Source: Anoplopoma fimbria (taxonomy: Eukaryota > Chordata > Actinopteri > Perciformes > Anoplopomatidae). Taken from it: a stretch of 64,000 nucleotides of DNA. Position 1 is the first letter of the stretch. Each line of letters begins with the position of its first letter. Position numbers and translations under genes: made by a program. Location of the stretch: contig NC_072464.1 in the NCBI RefSeq assembly GCF_027596085.1, positions 11,772,748 to 11,836,747 of the forward strand. Direction: 5' to 3'. Below the pieces are notes generated by a model, which saw only the letters and a list, made by a program, of their open reading frames with translations, was not told where the DNA came from and made no database searches. Positions 52,567-62,500 of the stretch are shown piece after piece.

Positions 52567-55500
52567 CTGTAAAGATGAAGGACAGGTGGAGATAGTCATT
52601 AACACCTTATTTCCAGCAGAAAATGTAAAGTAAATTAAAATATCAGTCATTTAGTTGAAAATCAATGTTTAGAGTGGGGATTTGAAAGGTTTGACAAGGT
52701 TATAAATTGACAAGAACGACTCAACATTACTCAGCGATTAACTGAAACTTCTGACTTCAAATAAAATTGTAAAGACCTAACTGTGGTTTGCAACAAAAAC
52801 GGCCCTCCTTTTGCAATTTAAAAATGCTGAACCACCAAACAGTAGAGGTCGTGCCATTAGCAAGTATGTATCCTCAAGCTAAAACAACAATAATGAAAAA
52901 GCAGGATGATTACAGTCGGACTATGATGTAATTCATTCTCAAGACATGGGTTTCTGCTCTACTTTGCCAGCTGTCTTATATATGTGAACAAAATTGACTT
53001 TTCTGTTTGTCACTCAAGAGCTCAACAAAATTCAGAGATGACTTTATACCATCGTAGTCCTATTTGAGGTCAGGTGGGAGTCAATAAATTTAAAGTAATA
53101 GTTTCACGGATTAAACAAAGATAACTGAGCGATAAACATGTTAAGTAGTGAACTTTAGATGTGCTGTTAGGTTGATTTTGTTACTTTTGGCAGAGCCAGT
53201 CTAACTGTTTAAGACTGTTTATAGTCTTTATGCCAAGCTAAGCTAAAATAGCCTCACATTTACCATACAAATATGACAGTGGAGTCGATCTCCTCATCTA
53301 GCTCTAAGAAGAGGAAGCGCATTTCCTAAAATGTCTAAATATAACTTTAAACTATTTATTTTAGAACTTGCTTACCATCCAGGGCAATGGCATAAGAGTA
53401 TCCCAGCTGCTCAGATGTAACATATATCTCCTCATTGGTGATTGGAGGGAAGAAGGGAACCATGTTGAAGTCCCTGTTGTGACCAATGGGGGCCATCTCA
53501 TCTGGGAAGGTTGTGTTGGATGGAATGAACCTTTTCATCCACTCGTCAAAGATGGCATCAGTGAAAGCGTGGAGCACCTGCAGGATAAACAACCGTAAAA
53601 AAACATGTACATTTCACCAACAGCAGCTCCACCGTGTTAACTGAGAGTAAAATATGAAATCAGACTCTGACCAGAAATATGGGGTCGTTAGCTGCAGAGT
53701 GAGACAAAGCGCTGGTTCCATTGAGCATGGAGTGGACCAGGTTGTGAAGGTTACTGACTGATTCGTCCAGTTCTCCATCTGGTCTTTCATACCCCTCAAG
53801 AGCATTTCTGTTGGTTACAAAATATGTTAAACAACAGTTTTGCAAAGAAAAAGCAGGTATGCATTTCATTCTATAACAGTGGAGATGTACCTAAAACTAA
53901 AGGAGGAGTTGGTGAAGTATGGAGGGCTGTCGAAGTCTCTGATTCCAAGGCAGCTTCTGACATCGGTCATGGTGGGCAGAGTCATGTTACCACCCCCCAT
54001 GATCCCTCTCTGAATGGAACCCTCACTGGTGCCATTGCAAAGAGTCACCAGGCGATTGTACTCATCCAAACTGGAAATTAATAAAATAACAGAAATATTG
54101 TAATTCCCACCAATAAGAATATGCATTAATTCACAATCCAACCAATAGTTATATTTGTTTCCCCTCCCATTTTTGTGTTTTGTGCTGACCTGTCACATAC
54201 CACCCCCCATCTGGAGAATCTGGACTGGTTGCTGATGAGGGACGGGTTGTCCAGGTTTCTTCCCCCCAACAGAGAGTCGGTACAAACATCACACTCGCTT
54301 TGCCCCGTGGCAAAGTTCCAGTATGGGATCCCAAAATTCTCATTGCCGGTCAATCTCTGCAGGGGATATACAAATTTTATTGATATTAGTTTACATTATT
54401 ATTAAAAATGTTTATTTTGGTCATCAACATGGACTTTAGACGGCCAATATATTAGCCCTGATGGCTACACTGAAACTGTGACTTCCTCAGTGTGGATCCA
54501 GTCGAAGATCTATATATCCTCTACTTCTCTTCTTGGAGCTTTCCTGTCTCTTGCTGCATTTTTTTTCATTTTGGACCAATTCTCTGCGTCTTAAAAATCT
54601 TCCACATTCATTCAAGAATAAATCTTCATGGAAGGACAATATGTGACATTAAAAAAACTCTTGCATGTGATACAAAAATTATTTCTTTTTTTTTAGAGTG
54701 ATTACCTTCAACCATTGAATGCAAGAGCTTTTTGCTTTTCAAAATGTATTCACCAAGATCTAATCGACTGATAAACGGGATGGTTAAATAGTGTAGGAAA
54801 AATAACAAGTTTTTATGTAGCTGTAGTCTGGAAATAACTTCCAAGGTATACTTATGTACCAACAATTGCAGATAAACAATTATTATGAAATAATGAAAAT
54901 CTGACCACCCCAATTGAGAAGTTTGTATATTCCAAAATGCTTCTTTAATTAAAAAAATATAAACCCTTGTAGTTTTTCTGATCCAATTCGGGTCGTCGTG
55001 CCAAAAATCAATTATATTAATTAAATGTTTTCAGAAGATTACACATACCTGTAACTCTCTTTCCAAACTGAGAAGATGATACCTGTGCCAGGTGATGAAT
55101 GCTGGTCCTTTGTGTGAGAAATCCATGGCTTTTAACGGACGACTGGGACCTACAGAAGAAGACAGTTGGTGAGCTCTATGTGATCACAAGGCAATGTGAT
55201 CACAAGGCAATATATATATATATATATATATATATCATATATGTAAAATAAATATCAATACTATTATCCATGTATGAGTAAACAAATAACTTTTGATTTG
55301 CTTGCAAATAATTTACATTGTTAAAGTAACAGTAAAAAAAACACAATTTTAATTGTTTTATTTAATTAATTAATTGTTTTATGAAATCCCAAAACTGTAA
55401 CAATCCATGTTGTTCATTTTTTCAGATTTTAAAGTTGTTTTGCTTTGATAATGGTGAGATACACAGCTACACATGCATGTTTTTTTCATTTAAGATCACA

Positions 55501-56406
55501 GAGAAAAAAATAAAAAATCTAAATATACCTCAAATGTATGTGGTCCAAATTATTATGGATTTAGTCTACATAGTAGACTAGTTTTAATACAATTTAAATA
55601 TTCTTATTAACATTCTTAATATTTTTGTTAACATGATATTGTGTTCCTAATAGATTCAACCACACGAATCACCCAGTTACATTCATTTCAGACAAGAAAG
55701 GTGACCATGCTAACTTACCCAGAAGAGTGTCTCGGACAGAGTAGTAATGTTGCCAGACAAAGAAGTCGTAGATGGAGATGTTGGCAAACTGGGGCTCAGT
55801 TCCATTTGGTCCCAGTAGTCTGAGCCAATGCTGGGTGCCAATGACGTAGTCTGGGTGGGTGGTGGTCTTAGACAGTTCCAGGACATTGAGGAACTCCTGG
55901 AGCTCTTCGGGGGTCAAGGTGTGGATGTCTTTCCGCACAACAGGGGCTTTCCTCTGGTCACAGTTTGGTCCGGTCCAGCCAAATTTGCACTGACCACAGT
56001 CATAACCTGCAAAGTTACCTGAAACAGAGAGACTAAACTTATTGTATCATATCATGTTGTTGATGCTTTTCCAGGTTTAGCATGGAACAGTCGAATTGGT
56101 AGTAAAAGTGCACTCACCAGTACATCTACAAGTCTGATTGAAGAATTTGGTCGGCCACCTCTCTCTGTCATCAACATTTCTCAGTCTGTATGGTCCTCCC
56201 CAGGGTTTGCTGTCGACTCTGACAGCCGAGCAGCTTCCTCTCCCCGCCAGAGAGCCGCATACATTGGCAGGATCTGAGCCAAGAGCGGGGCAGCACTGCT
56301 TGGACACGATCCCCTCGACTGTGCAGCACACTCGAGGGAACTGAGCCTCTGAAGATTCAGGCCAGAGGAGCAAACAAAGGAGACCAAAACCCAGAGCATT
56401 CATCAT
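52397..56406 (-). CDS. dct: dopachrome tautomerase (tyrosinase-related protein 2), complete, 8 exons
   Basis: Melanosomal type I membrane enzyme that isomerises L-dopachrome to DHICA in eumelanin synthesis, expressed in melanophores and retinal pigment epithelium. Minus-strand joins: 56406-56118, 56018-55719, 55149-55049, 54356-54190, 54070-53891, 53807-53672, 53577-53376, 52566-52397. Total 1545 bases, 514 residues (mammalian DCT is 519). Order: signal peptide ~1-21; Cys-rich region with EGF-like CRCTG...[10 protein letters not shown] to ~116; metal site A His187, His209, His218; metal site B His367, His371, His394; transmembrane helix ~463-489; tail ending KYTEEA as in other DCTs. TYRP1 and TYR are excluded by the QFPRVC start, [11 protein letters not shown] and the KYTEEA tail. 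All splice sites are GT-AG and no frame breaks were seen, so the gene looks functional. Two ATGs are adjacent at 56406 and 56403; the first is used here. Confidence 0.98.
53090..53351 (+). repeat. dispersed teleost repeat copy in dct intron 7
   Basis: gtgaactttagatgtgctgt, ggttgattttgttacttttg, gcagagccagtctaactg, ctttatgccaagctaagcta, tctcctcatctagctctaag and gcatttcctaaaatgtct follow in the order of one of the most common percomorph repeats. It ends about 25 bases from the exon 7 splice donor. Confidence 0.65.
53376..53577 (-). CDS. dct: dct exon 7: third metal-B histidine
   Basis: The acceptor is atcctgcag; the donor is gatg|gtaagc. It encodes residues 392-458: [17 protein letters not shown] with His394 completing metal site B, sequon [23 protein letters not shown] and [14 protein letters not shown] dispersed repeat begins about 25 bases after its donor. 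Confidence 0.95.
53672..53807 (-). CDS. dct: dct exon 6: metal-B histidines 1 and 2
   Basis: The acceptor is accaacag; the donor is ctg|gtcaga. It encodes [17 protein letters not shown], then [17 protein letters not shown] with His367 and His371 of metal site B, and SAANDPIFL. It closes on a codon boundary. Confidence 0.95.
53891..54070 (-). CDS. dct: dct exon 5
   Basis: The acceptor is aatttccag; the donor is ttttag|gtacat. It encodes residues 287-345: [19 protein letters not shown], a [20 protein letters not shown] segment, and [14 protein letters not shown]. Sequons NGT, NMT and NSS are present. It opens by completing Ser286 and closes two bases into Arg346. Confidence 0.95.
54190..54356 (-). 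CDS. dct: dct exon 4
   Basis: The acceptor is ccctgcag; the donor is acag|gtcagc. It encodes residues 231-285: [38 protein letters not shown], sequon NQS and [10 protein letters not shown]. It ends two bases into Ser286. PYWNFATG and CDVCTD are hallmarks of tyrosinase-family proteins. Confidence 0.95.
55049..55149 (-). CDS. dct: dct exon 3: metal-A histidines 2 and 3
   Basis: A short exon of 101 bases. The acceptor is tcttctgtag; the donor is cag|gtatgt. It encodes [17 protein letters not shown] and [16 protein letters not shown], carrying His209 and His218 (and His221 of the WHRYH motif) of metal site A. It ends on a codon boundary. Confidence 0.95.
55179..55235. repeat. 16-bp tandem duplication followed by (TA)n, dct intron 2
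   Basis: tgtgatcacaaggcaa occurs twice in succession, then ~25 bases of TA repeat. Confidence 0.9.
55719..56018 (-). CDS. dct: dct exon 2: EGF-like end and first metal-A histidine
   Basis: The acceptor is tgtttcag; the donor is ctgg|gtaagt. It encodes residues 98-196: [16 protein letters not shown] finishes the EGF-like module, then [19 protein letters not shown], sequons NGT and NIS, and [15 protein letters not shown] with His187 (metal site A). It opens and closes in phase 1. Confidence 0.96.
56118..56406 (-). CDS. dct: dct exon 1: signal peptide and N-terminal Cys-rich region
   Basis: It starts [16 protein letters not shown], a signal peptide probably cut just before or near QFPRVC. Cys-rich motifs follow ([29 protein letters not shown]), then the conserved KPWGGPY and WPTKFF with an NQT sequon. 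It ends one base into a Gly codon at CRCTG; the donor reads ctg|gtgagt. The tandem ATGATG leaves a one-residue ambiguity in the start. Confidence 0.96.
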
Positions 56407-56873
56407 ATTTCACCTGTTTGTTTCCTCCAGTTAGTGGTGACAAATCGGTCCGTACATCAACTTTAGGCAAGAATACGGTTGATTAGTTCCCCCAGAAGAG
56501 TGTGGAATCTCAGTCTGCTATGGTCCCCAGTTGTGTATCTTCAAATTAGATTCAGTGATAGTTTTAACATCTGTGGAAACAACACTTAAAGCCAAATCAT
56601 GTTGTGTTCCAGTAGATTACAAGCACATTAAGAAAGCCCTATCATTTCTGTTCTTGCTTTTGTAGAGCAGAGGAGGATTAAGCCTTCGGTCTTGTGATCA
56701 TCAGCTGACAGCAGAGCTCTGAGCTAAGATCTGGATGAATAGCAAGGAAATGCCTGAAGGGACAACATACAATGTTGTATGGCCACTTTGTAGCCAAAGA
56801 CTAAATTGTGTGTGATGTATTACTTTGAAAAAGAAGCAGGCGAAAAAGTTGCCTCGAACTGAGACTGTACAGC

Positions 56874-56879
56874 CACGTG
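56874..56879 (-). promoter_or_regulatory. palindromic E-box CACGTG upstream of dct
   Basis: CACGTG lies ~470 bases upstream of the dct start codon. MITF, the main activator of DCT, binds CACGTG and CATGTG E-boxes. No TATA box was seen near the gene and the transcription start is not visible, so function is an inference. Confidence 0.25.
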
Positions 56880-57233
56880 TGTAGTCAAATACAAACTAAG
56901 CTATGTATTTTGTGTGAACAAACACAATTTAGGGATACTTCTGATGAAGCATTTGAAATAGAAGCTTTGTAGTAAAACAAATGAACTGATTTGTTGATTC
57001 ATTCTCAGCTAATTGTGATGAAATAACTTTCTGGAAAAATCTGCTTTCAAGCCGGAGCAGCTACCTAAAATCTGTTATGTAAATTTTGGTGGAGGATTAA
57101 TCAGTTTAATCCAGCCAGAAGGTACAATTTTCAGTATTTTCTTTGGAGCTTGTTATTTTAGTGGGTCTATTATCATCTTTTTGTTCCATTTATCAAGCTT
57201 TTCACCCAGGAGTCAGCCGTTACCATGAGCTAT

Positions 57234-57241
57234 GCATGTGA
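57234..57241 (-). promoter_or_regulatory. E-box CATGTG (minus strand TCACATG) upstream of dct
   Basis: The minus strand reads CCTCACATGCA, containing TCACATG, close to the MITF M-box core. It is ~830 bases upstream of the dct start codon and adjoins the repeat that begins at about 57241. Confidence 0.25.
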
Positions 57242-57645
57242 GGTGATGTACTTCTGCTTAACTACATTTCAGAGTGAAATATTGTGCGTTTTACTCCATC
57301 ACATTTATCTGACAACTAGTTTCTTTTCAGATTGAGATATTACATCAAAAACATATTAGTTTACAAAACACACAATGAAACCACTGACTCCACCCTTTTC
57401 CCCTTGTGACCCCTTAAGGAAAAAAGCAGGTGTCTATTTTGGCCTTAAGAGAAGTTTCCCCTCTGAAATTCTTAAATGATAATATTTAAATAACAGTTTG
57501 AGGACCAAAAAGTTAAAAGTATCCAATAATAATGTACTTTTTTGAAGTAGGATTTTAATTCAGGTTTGTAACTAGTAAAGGAGTATTTTTAAATTGCTGT
57601 ACATTCTTACTGAAACACAGTACTTGATTAATTCTTCCCCCACTG
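57241..57645. repeat. dispersed teleost repeat copy (19311 family), upstream of dct
   Basis: acttctgcttaactacattt, cagagtgaaatattgtgcgt, tttactccatcacatttatc, tttcttttcagattgagata and, at the far end, aaaggagtatttttaaattg and attcttcccccactg. This is nearly full length, with an internal insertion or divergence around 57380-57480. Confidence 0.6.
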
Positions 57646-59498
57646 AGTGTCTGACTTTGTCTGCAGGAATAAATCAATCTTGAGAATGTTTCATACTGTC
57701 TGTATTGTTCACAGAATTAAACAATAAATAACTACAAAATCTATAAAGTCTATAAAAACAGAGTTAAGAAATATTGAAAATGTGTTTGTCATTGTGGCAA
57801 ATAATAGTGTTTTATTTAAGTATTGCACTGACATCTGAAAGATTTGTCAATTTGTAGTTAATGGAATAAAACAGATCAAAATACGGGTGTGGTCCTTTAA
57901 GAACAGAGAGCTCAAAGTTTAGTTTCCTTGAGAGAGTCTAAGCCACTAAAACACCCCAAAGGCAGAATAGTCCTCCTCCATTAATGAATTCTAGGCTAAC
58001 TGACTCTAACTGTGTCATAGAGGTCTTTCAAAAATTTAGTGGATGATGCTGAGAATACATGAATGGGTTTCATGAACAAGTGTCTCCTTCACAGCATCAA
58101 TACAGGTTTAAAACCATAGGCTGTATATAAGTAATATAATATAACTTAATTTAGGGAGGTGGATGCAGTTTTGATAGATTGTCTCTGTTGTATTATTTTC
58201 TGATTCTTCTCTTTTTGTGTTTTTTTTGAAAGGTCAAATCTATCACTTCACACACATTCATACTTAAGCACCCATGAGGTTGTACTTGTGACTAAAAAGA
58301 AGATAATCACTTACTCTTATTAAAACCGCTACATATTTTTTCTTCACAAGTCATGGTTGTAGGGGAGGATTGTGGTGTGCTAACATGACTTGTTGTTAAC
58401 TGCCCTATATAAATGAATAGGATTCAGCTCAAGGTTTCTTTAAGCACCCTTTGTTTAGCTTTATAATGGAAGAAACTCCTGATGTTTTTTCTCTTTGACT
58501 TCACACTCCTGATCCATTCCCATGGCCTGGCATGTGACTGCTGATAGCTTAAGTACAGTTAAGGGGAGTCTGTAATCAACCAGAAACAAAGAGGAAAGTA
58601 GTGAAGTGCTTTCCAATTAATGAAAGCTATAAATTGATAAGGGATATGCATCGTAACTGTGGCAAGATTAAGTGATACATAAACATTTGGAAATGTGTCC
58701 CATGCTGATCCCTCCCCTGTAATCATATTTAGTCTGGAGTATTTTTACAACTGCTAAATCTGTTCTTAATACTTCCATCATTTGTGTCATAACATGTCGT
58801 AACATTTAGTCAGTTTGCCTGCTTTCATCCTATATATCAGCATATTATTTCACTGTAAATGCATGGAAATAACAGTTGAGCTTTTTCGTGATAAACAAAA
58901 ATTCTGAATCTGTAAATCCAACTTTGACAGAAAATCACCTTCAATCTTCTTTTTGGGTCAATATCTTACTGAAAGAATATCATATAAAATGTAGTGTCCA
59001 AGTCTAAAATGCCTTTAAATTCTCAGATAAAAATGACGGTCTACTCGTAGACAGACTCATGAGAAAACTCATGTGTGACCACTGAGTCTTTTACTCAACA
59101 GGCCGTGTGAGGTTCACTGCACTCAACAGGATTAGTGAGCAGAATTCCTGGAAGAAGTCAGATGGAATGCTTCTATAGAAATGATTTAATATTAATGTCC
59201 AAAAAAGTCTGCAAGTGTGTAAGTGAAAGAAAAAAAAGAAAAAAACTGACTTACGATGTATGAGATTCTAACGAATTTACCAGTGACTTGATTGTTATTC
59301 ATCACAGTCATGGCTTGTCATGTTTTGGAAAATTGGATGTTTTGCATGCAAAAAGCATAATCCATAAATAAATTAAAGACAAGATAAAATCAAATGCTAT
59401 AAATTGAAAAGAAAACATACCTGCTTAAAGGTTAACGATATAAACACAAACCACATACTGCAATCACGTTTTAGAGTTTGAGGTTTTTCAGGCCCAAA

Positions 59499-59535
59499 AG
59501 TAATTGATATTATATATATATATATAGTAATTGAT
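59499..59535. repeat. (TA)n flanked by a 10-bp direct repeat
   Basis: agtaattgat stands on both sides of a TA run of about 17 bases. Confidence 0.9.
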
Positions 59536-62500
59536 TTCTTATATTTGAGCATTTTTACACTTTACAAAGATTATTATTATTTATCATTCTTGTCCGTGTT
59601 TAAAAAAATAAGGCTGAGAACAGAAACATTATTGTAAATGACCATAATTTACTTAAAGTAATAAGCACACTAATAAATACTGGATTAGTAAGATTTAAAG
59701 GTGTAGCATCTTCAAAATGTTTTCCTAATTTTCTTTTTCTAATTTTGAGATTATGTACCAAGTTTTGCATTATAGTAATTTATATAAAAAGGAAAGAAGT
59801 CCAATAAAACTGATTTGAACCAGTCATCTGATCGACCCTTAATGCAACTGTAGCATGATCTGCTGAACAGCAGTTGTTTGAACATCAATACTATATTAAA
59901 TTATGTGACAAAATAATCATTATTCTTTCAGATACTTAATCTCCATTATTTTACCTGACTGTTGGAATTTTTTTCTACACAAAACTGACTTCTTCAGAAA
60001 TGTGTAAATAAACAGAATCCATTATTCCTACTGAAACACAGGATGGTGCCAGAGAGCCATGAAGAAACAAGCTTCCACGTATAATAGCATGCTTGTGTGA
60101 ATGACAAATATTTTTAATAAAGGGAAAATGGATCTGATTTGAAAACAATTTTTTATATCTGGAAACTTCGGCGGATCAGTCCAGGATAGCAAATTAATAA
60201 CTGTCAGCATATGATATTATCTACAAATATTTTGAGGTGACAACATGAAGAACTATATTTACAACAACAAACAAAGGAATGGTGGCAAGAGCAGATTTTA
60301 ATTTGCATATCACTTGGTTATAAAATCCATTGCACCTATTCACTGTCTTTTCATATAGAGTTCTTCACAGTTAATGCATAATAGTACATAGTGAATCTTT
60401 GAAGCAGGTGAAAATAAAACCATCTGTTAATAGTCTTTCAAAGAGAATCACAGAGGGAAGTGATTATTCATTTGTGAAATTATCTACTCGTTACCATGTG
60501 GATGAAGAAATGCCTCCATTTTCTTGACAGCTTTGTGAATATTGCACTTAACACCCCCACTCTGCATATGTTTTGTAGGAATATTTGCTAGGTAAATAAG
60601 AGGAGTCCTTTTGAATTTTTAATTGAGACCACTTCAGTTACATTTGTGAACAACAGAGCTCAGTGTCCTAGAAACTGGTTAAAACGCATTCACATTTTGT
60701 TGCTTGTTTTATTCTTATTTCATTAATGCTGTGTAATTTGAAGAGCCACTTGGCAACCGCTACTGGGCTTTTAGATTTCTTTTGCATATTCATATGAATT
60801 TTTTTTATATTTATTTGAATTATCTTTTTTTAAATGAGCATTTAATCGAATGCCTTTTTTAAACAAAGTGTTTAAAAAACGAAGAAGAATTGACAGCGGG
60901 TCGAGAAAATGTTGTTGTGGTTCGGCCATGATTTAAAAATACAATTATTATAAAACTAACAGATATGATGAAACAACATAGTAATTTTCAAAATAACAGC
61001 TGCATGTAGGTCATTGTATATTCATAATAACCTCTAACTAACCAATAGTTGTAATTATTCCAGCATTCTGATAAAACTTTCACACATCCTGGCCTGCCTT
61101 ATTTTTAGGAACTCAACATTTCTCTCCTCTACTGAAATTATTATTTCCTACTAGAAAACATAAAATCCAATTGGTCTGCTTTATAACTTTCTTACATTTC
61201 CTCTGCTTATATTCCGAAACAGCATTGAGTAATTCTCCTGCAAAAGTCTCCTCTCTGTGGGGTTTTTTTTCTGATATTATGTGGACATTTATAATTGTAG
61301 ATTTTTTCCTTTTTGTGCATGAAGAAAAAACAAATGTCAAAAAGAAGATATTTAGAAAATGTGCCATGCAAATATTACCAGTACTTGTCATAGCTGTTTT
61401 ATAGTATTGCCTTTATATTCACTATGATGATATATTCTGGTGAGACTGAGTGATACTGTGCAGGCAGAGAGGAGGATGCAGTGACTAAAGACAATAGCAG
61501 GGGGGCAGTGTTGCTGTTTCTGGTGGCCCTGGGTCACTGGAATGACTGGCACTAACAGTTTGCATTTCCTTCAGGATGCTCCAAGAAATATGCCATGAAA
61601 TAGTCTAGGATTGGACATCTTTGTACTTTAACTGTCACCATTTCAAATATAAAGCATGCCAAGCAGTGACTGACAGTATATACAGTGGGCTGGGTGGTAT
61701 GCAGTCAAATGAAATGACTAGCCTGCATAGAGTTTTAATCCTCTTTAAGACTCCTATCCATTGCCAAATTAATATCTAGGGGCCACATATTCCTCTGCAC
61801 TAGTTTGTACTCGTATAACCCACTTCTCTTGCAAACTGATAAAATGATTCACTGGAAAATAAGATTAATAGTTATGCTTCGAAACATGCTTGAGGTCAAT
61901 TATTTGGGAGATTCCAATGATATACTCATTACGCTATAAAGCCAATTCAAGGACGAGCAGCATGAAGAACTGTGTTGTAGATTAATTGCCCATAAAGGTC
62001 AACACGCGTTTAAATTGATGAAGATGCTATCCATTTTCATCAGTATGAAGTGCACAGTATATGGAAAACCTATAATGCTCATTACATGCATTTAAATGAG
62101 TCTGTCCCAATTACTAATCAGTCTCTTGTACCATTAGAGATGGATATTAGAAATACAAAACAGACCCCTGGGCGTCATTCACTAAGAGTTTATTAGAGTT
62201 TCCTTTAAATTAGTGTTGGCATTTTGAAAATGAAAATCCACAACCCTCTAAAACTTTTTCAAATATTGTAATATTTTGAAAGCGGGAGTCTCGCATATTA
62301 TTACTTAAGCTTAAATCTCTGGAAGTGTGTCACACTAAAGAACTATTGTTTGTGAATAAAACATAGTAGTGTGATACATTTTTGTTCATAAAAAAACAAC
62401 AAAAATTAAACATTTTGCTTCATAAAAAAAACAAAACTATACTGTTTATTTTGCTTTGCCCCAATCAGAATATTGGCTAGACCCTTCAGTGATTCTTTCT

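Noticed and set aside
52441..52650. 69-codon open frame on the minus strand overlapping dct exon 8
   Set aside because: It is in the wrong frame. The frame ending KYTEEA, entered from the TTTACAG acceptor, gives the transmembrane helix and the DCT tail.
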